From the NCBI RefSeq assembly GCF_001468285.1, contig NZ_LNSB01000001.1, positions 62,001 through 126,000 of the forward strand: DNA of 64,000 bases, given 5' to 3'. Below the pieces are notes generated by a model. That model was given only the letters and a program-made list of their open reading frames with translations. It was not told where the DNA came from and searched no databases. Positions 1 to 9,846 of the stretch are shown here, piece after piece. This stretch comes from Sphingopyxis sp. HIX. Its GTDB lineage: Bacteria; Pseudomonadota; Alphaproteobacteria; Sphingomonadales; Sphingomonadaceae. The position numbers and the translations under genes are program-made. Every line of letters starts with the position of its first letter. The first letter of the stretch is position 1.

Positions 1-1900
1 CGTGCCCGACACAGGTGAAGCCTGGCGCAGACGACTGGCCCGGCATTTCGTTCAGCGGCGCCGGCCCGACATTCAGGACGGCTGGGGCGAGGCTCGTGCC
101 TTCGCCAAAGCGCAAACCGCCGAGCTCCCCTACCAACTGACAGGGGCGCATCAGCGTTTTCAGGAAGACGTGCTCGATTACTGTGTCGGCGTCGCCACCC
201 GCGCCGACGGCGAGCGAGCCCGCCGATTGGCATTCTGGGGCACTCTGGCCTTGATGCGCTGCGTAGGCTCTTCCCCGGCGGCGGCGGCGAGTGCGCTTCG
301 CAACCGATTGGGCGGCATGGCTGAAGAAGACGTGCTCGAACCGATGCTCCTCGATGAGGACGAAGGCACATTCAGCGACACCGACGTTGAGCCTGCTACC
401 GCAATCGACGCGGAAGAACGTGCCGCGCTGGATGCCTTGATCGTCCAAGCCGATGCGCTTGCCGCGGCGCCGGAGAATGATCCCAAAATGCGCGCCTTGA
501 TCAAGGAAGCGAAGGCCCTGATTGCCAAGGGCGCGCGGCCGGTGGTCTTTTGCCGTTTCATCTCGACCGCCGATGCGGTCGGCGAGGCGCTCAGGTCAGC
601 GTTCAAAAAGCACGACGTTCAGGTCGTGACGGGGCGGCGGACGCCCGAGGAACGACGTGCTCGCGTCGAAGCGATGGTGGATAGCGATCAACGAATCCTG
701 GTCGCCACCGACTGCCTATCCGAAGGCATCAACCTCCAGATGCTGTTCGATGCCGTCATCCACTACGACCTCAATTGGAACCCGACCCGCCATCAGCAGC
801 GCGAAGGACGGGTCGACCGCTTCGGCCAACAATCGCCGACGGTTTGGGCGGTCATGATGTTTGGCGAGAATTCGATGATCGACGGCGCGGTTATCGAGGT
901 CATCACCAACAAGGCAAAGCGCATTCGCGAGGCGACGGGGGTCACCGTGCCGGTGCCCGAAGACAGCGCCAGCGTTACCAGCGCGCTGATGCAGGCAATG
1001 CTGCTCCGATCGAACAGTCCGCGCGCGCAGGGAGCCTTCGATTTCGGCGGCGCTACGACCGACGTGGAGACGATATGGCGCGATGCCGAGGAAAATATGA
1101 AGCGGAGCCGCGCAATCTTTGCCCAGAATGCCCTGAAACCCGAGGAGGTGCTCCCCGAATGGCAGCGTCTTCGCGCCCTCAACGGCGGCCCTGCCGAGGT
1201 CGAGCGGTTTACACGCCGCGCGCTGTCGCGCCTCAACGCCGCACTGGGGCAGGACGGGAATTATTGGCGTCTGCATTATGACCGCCTCCCGCAACGTGTG
1301 GGCGAGCGGCTTGCCGCACGCGGCCTTACCGGCGCCCGCGCGATCAGCTTCGCCGACATGCCGCCGCCCGATGTCGCGCACGTCGGGCGCGTCCATCCCC
1401 TCGTCGCGATGCTGGCCGAGACGATGGCGGAAGGCGCGCTCGATCCCGGCGGAGTCGATGGCGAAGCTCCGCTGGGGCGCGCCGGCGCGTGGCGGACGCG
1501 CGGCGTTGCTAAGCTCACCACGGTGCTGCTCCTGCGACTGCGCTTCACGCTGGTGACCAGCGGACGGCGCACGCTGCTGGCCGAAGAAGCGACCGCGCTG
1601 GCGTTCGATCCCGATGGAGAGGCAGTAAGCGGCGCGGATGCGTTGGCGCTGCTCGAACTGGAGGCTTCGGGCAACCTCGATCCCTCCGTCATCGCGCGTC
1701 AGGTGGAAGCCGCGCGCGGACGCGTCGCGGGCTATCAATCCGCGATCCGCGCCTATGCCGACGAACGCGCGGCAGCGCTCCGCGAGGACCACGACCGGGT
1801 GAAGGCCGCGACCCGCGGCGAAGGCGCGACGACCGAGGTCGCACCCGTGCTGCCCGCCGACGTGATCGGTCTCTATGTCCTCGTGCCGGAGGCGAACTGA
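1..1900 (+). CDS. SNF2-family helicase, C-terminal part (DrmD-like); partial at left window edge
   Basis: Seen: an open frame runs in from the window edge and stops at 1900; 632 residues are visible and no start can be assigned. The visible part begins between the two RecA-like lobes. The second lobe covers roughly residues 160-310, with VVFCRF, a 'VATDCLSEGINLQ' motif V and the SNF2-type motif VI QREGRVDRFGQ near residue 266. A long C-terminal extension of over 300 residues follows. Known: a SNF2-like helicase directly upstream of a very large adenine methyltransferase is the drmD-drmMI arrangement of class 1 DISARM defence systems. Inferred: this is a DrmD-like ATP-dependent DNA translocase that works with the next three genes. 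The stop overlaps the methyltransferase start by one base, so the two are probably translationally coupled. An alternative is the helicase of another restriction system. Any drmABC genes would lie off the left edge. Confidence 0.75.
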   Translation, partial: VPDTGEAWRRRLARHFVQRRRPDIQDGWGEARAFAKAQTAELPYQLTGAHQRFQEDVLDYCVGVATRADGERARRLAFWGTLALMRCVGSSPAAAASALRNRLGGMAEEDVLEPMLLDEDEGTFSDTDVEPATAIDAEERAALDALIVQADALAAAPENDPKMRALIKEAKALIAKGARPVVFCRFISTADAVGEALRSAFKKHDVQVVTGRRTPEERRARVEAMVDSDQRILVATDCLSEGINLQMLFDAVIHYDLNWNPTRHQQREGRVDRFGQQSPTVWAVMMFGENSMIDGAVIEVITNKAKRIREATGVTVPVPEDSASVTSALMQAMLLRSNSPRAQGAFDFGGATTDVETIWRDAEENMKRSRAIFAQNALKPEEVLPEWQRLRALNGGPAEVERFTRRALSRLNAALGQDGNYWRLHYDRLPQRVGERLAARGLTGARAISFADMPPPDVAHVGRVHPLVAMLAETMAEGALDPGGVDGEAPLGRAGAWRTRGVAKLTTVLLLRLRFTLVTSGRRTLLAEEATALAFDPDGEAVSGADALALLELEASGNLDPSVIARQVEAARGRVAGYQSAIRAYADERAAALREDHDRVKAATRGEGATTEVAPVLPADVIGLYVLVPEAN

Positions 1901-4900
1901 TGGCCCGGCATTTGAGGAAGGCGGCCGAACTCGGCCTCGACGCGATCACCATTGAAGGCGGGCTGATCGCGCCTGAACAGGTCGCTGCCATCGCAGGCGC
2001 GACGCGCGACGCGAAACTAGCTGCGAGTTACGAGGTGCCTAAGGGCCTGACGCTCGCGGACGAGATTTCGCGCTATTTCCGTATCGGGCAGGGTATCTGG
2101 CGCGGCTATGCCCGGATCGAAGCCCCGACGACGACGCAGACCGCCGCGTTCGTGCACGAGCTGCTGGCGAAAGTCTTTGGCTTCGACGATCTAGCCGGAC
2201 CGGTCGAGCATCGGGAAGGCACCCGCCGCTATCGTATCGCGCTCGAGGCGCGCGGCGGCCGGGTGCCGATTGTAGTCGCACCGCCGGCGCAGGACGAACG
2301 CGGCCGGCCGATCGGCTTCACGCGCGCCTTGCCCGAATTCGGCGACGGCAGTGAAGGCCGCGCGCGACGCGCACCGATCGTGCTGCTCCAGGACTGGCTC
2401 AACGCCAATCCGAGCTTCTATTGGGGACTCGTCTTCGCGGGCGATCGCGTGCGGCTGATGCGCGACAATGCCAGCCTGACGCGCGCAGCATGGATCGAGG
2501 CCGATCTGGGCGCGATGTTCCGCGACGAGATGTTCGCGGACTTCACCGCCTGGTGGCTGCTCACCCATACCAGCCGCTTCGGTCCCGCCGGCGCGCCGCC
2601 CAGCAATGCGCCGCTCGAACAGGCGCGTGAGGCGGGGCTGAAGCAGGGCACCGCCGCGCGCGAGCGGCTGCGCGAAGGCGTCGAGGCGGCACTGACCGAG
2701 CTTGGCCAGGGGCTGATCGAAGAGAATCCCGCGATCCGCGAGCAGCTCGCCGCCGATCCCGCCACGACCATGCGATTGTTCGAGGAGCTACTGCGCACCG
2801 TCTATCGCCTGATCTTCCTCGCCGTTGCCGAGGAACGCGATCTGCTCCACCCGCGCACGACCGGGCGCGAAGCGCGTGCGCTGTATGAGGGCAGCTACAG
2901 CTTCGCGTTCTGGCGCGACCGCTCCGCACGCCGCGCCGCCTATGACGCGCACCATGATGCGTGGGAGGGGATGAAGGTCACCCTCGGCGCGCTCGAACAG
3001 GGCCAGCCGCTGCTCGGACTGCCTGCGCTCGGCGGCTTGTTCGCGCGCGGGGGCACGCCGACCATGAACGCCGCGCGCATCCCCAACCGCCGTTTCCTTC
3101 GCGCGGTCTGGAGCCTCGGCTTCATCGAGGTCGACAGCACCCGCACGCGCATCAACTGGCGCGACATGCGCACCGAGGAACTGGGTAGCGTTTATGAAAG
3201 CCTGCTCGAGCTACGCCCCACCCTGACCCCAGCGGGCGAATTTTCGCTCGCGGCCGCCAAGGGCAATGCCCGCAAGACCAGCGGCAGCTATTATACCCCC
3301 GACAGTCTGGTCGAAACGCTGCTCGACAGCGCGCTCGATCCGGTGCTGGAACAGGCCGAGGCAAATGGCGGCTTCGGCGCCATTCTCGATTTGAAGATCA
3401 TCGACCCCGCGTGCGGCTCCGGCCATTTCCTGCTCGGCGCCGCGCGGCGCATGGCGGGCAAGGTTGCGCAACTGCGCGATCCAGATGCACCCGATGAACA
3501 GGCGGCGCTGCGCGATGTTGTCAGCCGCTGCATCCACGGCGTCGATCGCAACCCGATGGCAGTCGAACTCGCCAAGGTGGCGTTGTGGATCGAGAGCGTG
3601 TCGCCGGGGCAGCCTTTGGGCTTCCTCGACGCCAATATCCGCTGCGGCGATGCGCTGCTCGGCGTGTTCAGCCTCGACGCGCTGGAGGAAGGCGTGCCCG
3701 ACGCCGCCTACAAGCCGCTGACCGGCGACGACAAGGCCACCGCTAACGGCCTAAAGAAGCTGAACCAGGCGGAGCGCGAATCCGGGCTGCTGCGCCTGGC
3801 GATCGAACCTGACAAGCTGAGCCGCTCCTTTCGGCGCTTCCACTCGATGCCGGAGACAACCCCGCGCGAAGTCGCGGCGCGCGCAGAGGAATATGCCCGT
3901 ATCCGCCACTCCCCCGATTGGGTCGCGATGCGTCAGGCCTGCGATGCCTATGTCGCCGCTTTTCTGCTGCCCAAACCGCCGCTACCGAGCCCGCAGGCAA
4001 AACCGCTGGTGCCGACCACTCGCCACCTTCGGGACATCCTGTCGGGTGGAATGACGCTGGGCACTGGGGCGATGCAGGGCCAACTTGCCGCAACGGTCGA
4101 CAGCGCCGTCTTTGGCGCCCGCGCGTTCCATTGGCCCATAGAGTTCCCCGACGTGCTGCTGCGGCCCGAGCGCGGCTTCGACGTCGTATTGGGCAACCCG
4201 CCTTGGGAAGTCGTGCAGCTTGGCGAGGAAGAGTATTTCGAGAGCCGAGCGCCCGAGATTGCCGAGATGAAGGGAGCGAGCCGCAAGCGAGCGATCGCCG
4301 CGCTGGAGACCGAGCGCCCGGAGCTATTCGCCGAGTTCGCGCGCGACAAGCGTCAATTCGAGGCGATGAATGATTTCGCCCGGGCCAGCGGAAGGTTCGA
4401 ACTGACCGCGCGCGGCAAGGTGAACACCTATGGACTGTTCGCCGAGCATTTCCTCAATCTGACCCGAGAGCGCGGCCGCGCCGGGGTGATCGTGCCGACG
4501 GGTATCGCCACCGACGCAACCACCGCGCCCTTTTTCGGCCATCTGGTCAGCGCGGCGCGGCTAGCGAGACTGTGCGATTTCGAGAACCGCGAGAAGCTGT
4601 TCCCGGCTGTCGACAGCCGGATGAAGTTCTGTCTGCTGACCGTCGGCAGCGAGGTGCGCGAGACCGAGTTCGCCTTCTTCCTTGCCGATCCGGCGCACCT
4701 CGAGGACGACCGCCGCCGCTTCACCCTGTCGCCGCACGACATCGCGCGGATCAATCCCAATACGAAAACCGCCCCCGTCTTCCGCGCGCGCGAGGACGCG
4801 CGGCTGACCGCCGCGATCTACGACCGCGTGCCGGTGCTCATCGACGAGGCGAAGGGGGCGGCGGGTAATCCGTGGGGCGTCGAGTTCCGCCAAGGCCTGT

Positions 4901-6402
4901 TCAACATGACCAGCGACAGCGGCCTGTTTCGCACCGCCGCGCAGCTTGCCGGCGAGGGATGGGTGCGTGACGGCACCGACTGGGTGCGCCCCGACGCCGC
5001 CCAGCCGCGCGCGCCGGGTTTGGCGATGACCGGCGGCCGCGACACGCACCACCTCGACCTCTCGACCGGCAGCAATGCCCCCGCCGAGGCGCGCTACGCT
5101 CCCCTCTATGAAGCCAAGATGATCCACCAGTTCGACCACCGCTTTGGTGACTACGGCTCTCGCGGTGACGATCGAGGCTATCGGGTCATGCCCGAGACGC
5201 CGATCGAGCGCTACCAAGACCCCACATTCGAGCCTGAGCCATTCTATTGGGCGCCGGACCGCGACACAGATGAACGTCTCGGTCGCTTCACTAATTTGAG
5301 ATGGTTGTTGACGTTCAAGGATGTGACCGCTCCCACCAACGAGCGGACCGTGATCATGTCTGCAATCCCCAGAGTTGCCGTAGGACACACATCGCCGCTA
5401 ATGTCCAGTGACCAGCCAGCGCCGCGTCAGGCAGCGCTGCTCGCTAACCTCAACTCACTCGCACTTGATAACATGGCGCGCTCCAAGGTCGCCGGTCTCC
5501 ATCTCACCTACGGTTACCTCAAGCAATTCCCCGTCCTCCCCCCCGCCGCCTACACCGAAGCCGACCTCGCCTTCATCGCCCCGCGCGTGCTGGAGCTGAG
5601 CTATACCAGCCACGCCATGGCTCCCTTCGCGCGTGACTTGGGCTATGATGGCGCACCCTTCGCCTGGGACGAGGATCGCCGCGCGCAGCTGCGTGCCGAG
5701 CTCGACGCCTGGTATGCGCTCGCCTATGGCCTGACCCGCGACGAGCTACGCTATGTGCTCGATCCCAAGGACGTGATGGGCGCCGACTACCCATCCGAAA
5801 CCTTCCGCGTCCTCCAAAAGAACGAGATCGCCAAATATGGCGAATACCGCACCCGCCGTCTCGTCCTCGCCGCCTATGACGCGCAGGTCGCGGCGGCACC
5901 CGATACCGTTTCGCTCGCCGATAGTCAGTGGCAGGGTGTGATCAACGACGAGTTGGACGTGCGCCTGCTTCTTGCGGCGATCCTCAAGCGGATGCGACAG
6001 CCCCGTCCACTACGCGAGGTGACCTTCGCCTTCCTCTATGCGGCGCAGCCCCATCTGTTGACGCCGCATCTCACCGCCGCTGCGGCAGCAGAATGGCAGC
6101 GGCTCGTCGGCGATGCCGCGACGCTGCCTGTTTCGTCAAGTGTGCCATCCTTTTCGGCTTCTCGGCTTGTGCATTTCGCCACGGCGCAGGCGCAACTCGC
6201 AGCACGGCGTGCATGGCGCTTCGACGTCGAAACCTCTACCGTTGAACGCGGGGCAGCAATCTATGACAATCTGCTGCCGTCATGGGCCGAGGGCCGCGCG
6301 GACTTCGTCTGGCACGCGCTTCGTTCGATCAACCTTGATGCGTCCACGGCTGCGCTGAGCCAAGAGGAGCGAGCCTTCGTTGCCCAAGCCGCCGCAGCCT
6401 GA
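1900..6402 (+). CDS. Large class I N6-adenine DNA methyltransferase (DrmMI/Eco57I-like)
   Basis: The 1500-residue protein should transfer a methyl group from S-adenosylmethionine to adenine in DNA, marking self DNA. Motif I IDPACGSGHFLLG starts near residue 501 and the catalytic NPPW motif IV (GNPPWE) lies near residue 766. This order and spacing is typical of Eco57I/PglX-type gamma-class adenine methyltransferases. The roughly 450 residues before motif I and 600 after it probably carry target recognition and contacts to partners. The ATG overlaps the TGA of the upstream helicase (TGATG). The end overlaps the start of the downstream ATPase by 23 bases, so all belong to one transcript. Known: in DISARM the methylase is essential for self-protection. 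An alternative is a stand-alone type IIG-like enzyme, but no nuclease motif is obvious in this chain. Confidence 0.85.
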   Translation: MARHLRKAAELGLDAITIEGGLIAPEQVAAIAGATRDAKLAASYEVPKGLTLADEISRYFRIGQGIWRGYARIEAPTTTQTAAFVHELLAKVFGFDDLAGPVEHREGTRRYRIALEARGGRVPIVVAPPAQDERGRPIGFTRALPEFGDGSEGRARRAPIVLLQDWLNANPSFYWGLVFAGDRVRLMRDNASLTRAAWIEADLGAMFRDEMFADFTAWWLLTHTSRFGPAGAPPSNAPLEQAREAGLKQGTAARERLREGVEAALTELGQGLIEENPAIREQLAADPATTMRLFEELLRTVYRLIFLAVAEERDLLHPRTTGREARALYEGSYSFAFWRDRSARRAAYDAHHDAWEGMKVTLGALEQGQPLLGLPALGGLFARGGTPTMNAARIPNRRFLRAVWSLGFIEVDSTRTRINWRDMRTEELGSVYESLLELRPTLTPAGEFSLAAAKGNARKTSGSYYTPDSLVETLLDSALDPVLEQAEANGGFGAILDLKIIDPACGSGHFLLGAARRMAGKVAQLRDPDAPDEQAALRDVVSRCIHGVDRNPMAVELAKVALWIESVSPGQPLGFLDANIRCGDALLGVFSLDALEEGVPDAAYKPLTGDDKATANGLKKLNQAERESGLLRLAIEPDKLSRSFRRFHSMPETTPREVAARAEEYARIRHSPDWVAMRQACDAYVAAFLLPKPPLPSPQAKPLVPTTRHLRDILSGGMTLGTGAMQGQLAATVDSAVFGARAFHWPIEFPDVLLRPERGFDVVLGNPPWEVVQLGEEEYFESRAPEIAEMKGASRKRAIAALETERPELFAEFARDKRQFEAMNDFARASGRFELTARGKVNTYGLFAEHFLNLTRERGRAGVIVPTGIATDATTAPFFGHLVSAARLARLCDFENREKLFPAVDSRMKFCLLTVGSEVRETEFAFFLADPAHLEDDRRRFTLSPHDIARINPNTKTAPVFRAREDARLTAAIYDRVPVLIDEAKGAAGNPWGVEFRQGLFNMTSDSGLFRTAAQLAGEGWVRDGTDWVRPDAAQPRAPGLAMTGGRDTHHLDLSTGSNAPAEARYAPLYEAKMIHQFDHRFGDYGSRGDDRGYRVMPETPIERYQDPTFEPEPFYWAPDRDTDERLGRFTNLRWLLTFKDVTAPTNERTVIMSAIPRVAVGHTSPLMSSDQPAPRQAALLANLNSLALDNMARSKVAGLHLTYGYLKQFPVLPPAAYTEADLAFIAPRVLELSYTSHAMAPFARDLGYDGAPFAWDEDRRAQLRAELDAWYALAYGLTRDELRYVLDPKDVMGADYPSETFRVLQKNEIAKYGEYRTRRLVLAAYDAQVAAAPDTVSLADSQWQGVINDELDVRLLLAAILKRMRQPRPLREVTFAFLYAAQPHLLTPHLTAAAAAEWQRLVGDAATLPVSSSVPSFSASRLVHFATAQAQLAARRAWRFDVETSTVERGAAIYDNLLPSWAEGRADFVWHALRSINLDASTAALSQEERAFVAQAAAA

Positions 6403-8314
6403 TCTGTTCGCAACCTCGTTGGATGGCTTTCAGGCCACGGGCGGTAATGGACCACGCCTATGGATCAGGCGGCTCGTGATATGGGAAAAGATGGATGATC
6501 CTCCAGTGCGGGATATCCGGCTGCGCCCCGGTCTCAACATCATATGGTCACCTGATGCCGAAGGAGAGGCTGGCCACATGGGGCATGGCGGGGGCAAGAC
6601 CAGCTTCTGCCGCCTAATCCGTTATTGCCTGGGCGAAGATAGCTACGGCACCGATGCCCAGCGTCAGCGCATCGCCAACGCCATGCCCGACTCCTATGTC
6701 GGCGCGGAGGTCATGCTCGACGGTGAATTGTGGAATGTCATTCGCCCGATCGGCGCCGGTGCCGGAAACAGCAGACATTACGCGCAGCAGAGCGGGTCGC
6801 TGGATGCTTTGGCCAAAGGCGAGATTCCCAATTCGACTATCAGCCCTCTGCGCCAAGCGATTGCCAGTGCGGTATTACCCTCTGCGGCGCCGTATATGCC
6901 GACCGGCAGTAGTCTCGACGACGCCTGGGAATCGACACTTGCTTGGCTGACCCGCGATCAGGAATGCCGCCTGCTCGATATCCTCGACTGGCGTGCACCG
7001 GAAACCCAGTCGCGCTCTCCCTCTCGGAACATGTCCAAGCCTGATCGCGTGCGGGTGATCCGGCTATTGCTGAAAGCGCTCCAGCAGGACGAAATCGACG
7101 CATTGAGGCGGGCGCAAGAACACCAGCGCAAGGCCGAGGAGGCAGCGCGGCGGAAGCAGCGGGTTGAATGGGTGCGCGATGATGTGGCCCGAAACCTGCA
7201 AGATATGTTCGGAGGAGATCCCGGAGAAAATGCCACAGTCGATCTATGGGTCGACAGGGCAACAGCAGCCGCCGGCGCCGAACAGCTGCGAGCCGACCCG
7301 CAGATCGAACAGAAACTGCAGGAGGCGGCGAAGCTCGTTGAGGACAAGGAACGAGAACTTCGAACGATCGAAACTCGCTTAACGGAGATCGACGCGACCC
7401 TACCCGAAATTGATACGGCTATTCGAGCACTAGATGTTCAGGTGCCTCGTGCGGCTGCTGGCGCTCAAGACGCATCAAATCCGCTATGCCCCACCTGTGG
7501 GGAGCCGATGCCACCCCGAGCACAGCAATTTTTCGATCAACAAGTTGTGCTGCTGACGCGCCTGCGTGAAGACCACGGCAAGGCGGTTGATCGGAAAAGC
7601 AAACTTCTCGACGAACAAAGGACGTTGAAACCTGATGCCGCCATCGCACGCCAGCGGTTCGAGCAGTCGAAGTCTGCGCATAAAGCGCTGGAAGAAATCG
7701 CGACAAAGTCCAAAGAAGCTCTCGCATCCGCGACCGGCTACGTCACGCTGACGAAGCGATACCCTGAATATCTTGTGGCAATCACCAAGCATGATGTGGA
7801 GTTTCAGCGCGAACGCGCTGCCGAGGTAAGGGAACGAAGCTCGGCCGCATCCATCCGCCGGGAAGCGCAAGCGATCGTGGAGCGGCTATCTTCCTTGTTT
7901 GATATGACGATACGCTTTCTGGTCCCCGAGGGCGCCCACGGCAGCGTGCAGCTTACTGAAAATGGAATCCAGCCGGTGATATCGCTTCACGGTGATTTGA
8001 CGACTGCAGCCGTCGATTCGCTAAAGGTCGTCGCGTTTGACCTCGCAGCTCTGCTATTGACGATGGAAGGCAAAACCGAACTGCCGGGGTTCTGGTTGCA
8101 CGACAGTCCCCGTGAGGCAGACTTGGGACTTGGCATCTATCATCGGATTTTCGATCTGGCTCTATGGCTGGAGAGTCGGTCGGACGAGCCACAGTTTCAA
8201 TACATCATCACCACCACGACGGCGCCGCCAGAGAAGCTCCGGGAGCAACCTTGGACGGTGTTGCACCTGAGCAGTGCACCGCGGGACTCGCGACTGTTCA
8301 GAAAGGACCTCTAG
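6380..8314 (+). CDS. Rad50/SMC-like ABC ATPase with CxxC zinc-hook motif
   Basis: This 644-residue protein has a Walker A motif GHGGGKTS at residues 68-75, preceded by an N-terminal strand pattern (PGLNIIWSP) usual in SMC/Rad50-type ATPases. Residues about 220-330 and 390-480 are charged, heptad-like helices that could form an antiparallel coiled coil. Between them CPTCG (about residues 370-374) resembles a zinc hook. The C-terminus has FWLHDSPREAD (about 570-580), which fits a degenerate Walker B and D-loop. The start is a TTG inside the methyltransferase gene, with GAGGAG at 6364-6369 as ribosome binding site. Base composition is visibly less GC-rich than in its neighbours. Inferred: a DNA-end or structure-sensing ATPase that controls the HNH nuclease 3 bases downstream. 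I do not recognise it as a named defence protein. Confidence 0.7.
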   Translation: MPKPPQPDLFATSLDGFQATGGNGPRLWIRRLVIWEKMDDPPVRDIRLRPGLNIIWSPDAEGEAGHMGHGGGKTSFCRLIRYCLGEDSYGTDAQRQRIANAMPDSYVGAEVMLDGELWNVIRPIGAGAGNSRHYAQQSGSLDALAKGEIPNSTISPLRQAIASAVLPSAAPYMPTGSSLDDAWESTLAWLTRDQECRLLDILDWRAPETQSRSPSRNMSKPDRVRVIRLLLKALQQDEIDALRRAQEHQRKAEEAARRKQRVEWVRDDVARNLQDMFGGDPGENATVDLWVDRATAAAGAEQLRADPQIEQKLQEAAKLVEDKERELRTIETRLTEIDATLPEIDTAIRALDVQVPRAAAGAQDASNPLCPTCGEPMPPRAQQFFDQQVVLLTRLREDHGKAVDRKSKLLDEQRTLKPDAAIARQRFEQSKSAHKALEEIATKSKEALASATGYVTLTKRYPEYLVAITKHDVEFQRERAAEVRERSSAASIRREAQAIVERLSSLFDMTIRFLVPEGAHGSVQLTENGIQPVISLHGDLTTAAVDSLKVVAFDLAALLLTMEGKTELPGFWLHDSPREADLGLGIYHRIFDLALWLESRSDEPQFQYIITTTTAPPEKLREQPWTVLHLSSAPRDSRLFRKDL

Positions 8315-8317
8315 GAC

Positions 8318-9094
8318 GTGCTGTCGACCCAATCACGCGCCCGTGTCATTTCTGCTGCACTACGTTCTGAGCTGAACGAGGCGGCCTATAATCACGGGTA
8401 TCGTAGCGAGTATGGCGAAGCCGATGGCTGGCTCTATTTCCGATCCGATATCAACGTTCCAGGCGAAATCGGACTGGCGGTGGCCGAGGATGGCAAGGCG
8501 TGGTTCCTGTCAGTAGGGCATTTCGGCGTTGCTGCGGAGCTCGATGCGCCCCCTGCAGAACCGGTCCCGCAGGGTATGCGGGCCGCATTCGGGTTCGCCG
8601 AACAGAGTGCGCTTCGCACCGCTTTGCACCGAGCGTATGCGCTCGCCAGCACGCTGCCGACGCTTCCGCTTCACGAGTTTGAAGCGGCCGTCGCCGGGCT
8701 TGGCGACACCGAGGTCGAGCGTCTGACCCGCATGCGGATAGGTCAGGATCATTTTCGCCGTGCGCTGCTGGGCTATTGGGACGCGCGCTGTCCCCTGACG
8801 GGAATCGACGAGCCAGCGCTGCTTCGCGCGAGCCACATTGTGCCCTGGGCCGAATGTGCGAGTGATGCGGAGCGGCTCGACGTTCACAATGGTCTGTTGC
8901 TGGCGGCACATTGGGACGCTGCGTTCGATTCAGGGCTGGTGGCGTTCCACGATGACGGGGCCGCCCTATTCGCGCCAGCCCTGGGCGAAGCAGCGCGAGC
9001 CGTGCTCGGCACCCCGCCGATCCTGCCGCTTACGGCGGCGCATCGATCCAACTTGGCATGGCACCGACAGCGATACGGCTTTCAAACTACCTAG
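8318..9094 (+). CDS. HNH endonuclease (HNH_2 type)
   Basis: The 258-residue protein carries a C-terminal HNH nuclease domain of the type common in bacterial restriction proteins. Visible are CPLTG near residue 158, the SHIVPW motif near 172 (catalytic metal-binding His) and NGLLLAAHWDAAFD near 191. The N-terminal 120 residues match nothing I know and may recognise the target or bind the ATPase. The start is a GTG, 3 bases after the ATPase stop, with AGGAC upstream, so it is probably the last gene of the defence operon. Known: HNH enzymes cut DNA using one divalent metal ion. Inferred: this is the effector that cuts unmethylated or structurally abnormal invader DNA. Confidence 0.85.
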   Translation: MLSTQSRARVISAALRSELNEAAYNHGYRSEYGEADGWLYFRSDINVPGEIGLAVAEDGKAWFLSVGHFGVAAELDAPPAEPVPQGMRAAFGFAEQSALRTALHRAYALASTLPTLPLHEFEAAVAGLGDTEVERLTRMRIGQDHFRRALLGYWDARCPLTGIDEPALLRASHIVPWAECASDAERLDVHNGLLLAAHWDAAFDSGLVAFHDDGAALFAPALGEAARAVLGTPPILPLTAAHRSNLAWHRQRYGFQTT

Positions 9095-9507
9095 TCGTTC
9101 GATGTGCCGGCACGGAGCCTGCATCGGCGAAGTCTTCTTCGCGGGTCCGGGCGTATCCCCCTACGACAAGCGTCGCTCGTAACACCGGGGCCACTCGAAA
9201 TTCTTGATCTGGTTAAGAATTGTCACCTGATTTTTATCTCGAAATCGCACATGTTACCTCGTCGAAACAGCAACGAGGTATGGTAGCCGCGAACGTAAAT
9301 GGGCAAATCGGGGATAGTTCAGGCATACAGTCCGCCGTTTCGAGGCGTGTGGAGGCATGGCGTCACCGTCAGGCTCCGGCATAGACACAACCCGTTGCAG
9401 AGATTGCATTTGCCAACATTTGCCATTGGACATCTGAAGAAGTCGCCGACAGTTGGTCCTCCTTCCGCCGCTCCCAACCCGGGAGCTGCCTTGAAGGAGA
9501 TTGTTCA
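9095..9507. other. Gene-poor gap after the defence operon
   Basis: No convincing gene is seen. Composition is clearly less GC-rich than the flanks, especially around 9200-9300. Short open frames on either strand lack ribosome binding sites and family resemblance. The gap may carry the promoter of the small gene starting at 9508. Confidence 0.5.
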
Positions 9508-9846
9508 TTGGTTAGACTCAGAAACCTACAGCCGCTCGCAGTCCGCGGTCTTGAGATCGCTTATCGCTTCGAGCACGGTGCGGCAGAGCTGTCGTTGGAG
9601 GAGTGGCTTTTGACTCTCTCTGACCGAGGAGCTCGCCTCGCAGCATTAACCGATCTCCTGGGCGACGCAGCGTTGTTCGACACTGTGACCGATCACGAAG
9701 ACGCACAAGCGCTGCGCATCGCAGTAGAGGTGATCGATACAGTCGCGACAATATGTCGAGATCGTGAGCTTGAGGTAGCTGACATTGTCGCGGGGCTAAT
9801 GGGCGAAGCAGCGATGGAGAAGCAGACGGTGTTCGACACCGGGTGA
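9508..9846 (+). CDS. Hypothetical protein, 112 aa
   Basis: I do not recognise this protein. The chosen start is a TTG preceded by AAGGAGA (9494-9500) at good spacing, the main support that it is real. The product is acidic and predicted mostly helical, for example the stretch 'LAALTDLLGDAALFDT' and a Cys in the C-terminal half. It has no signal peptide or membrane segment. It stands alone between the defence operon and the XRE regulator. Composition is lower in GC than core genes, which fits acquired DNA. It could be a small accessory or immunity-type protein, but nothing in the sequence shows this. Confidence 0.45.
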   Translation: MVRLRNLQPLAVRGLEIAYRFEHGAAELSLEEWLLTLSDRGARLAALTDLLGDAALFDTVTDHEDAQALRIAVEVIDTVATICRDRELEVADIVAGLMGEAAMEKQTVFDTG

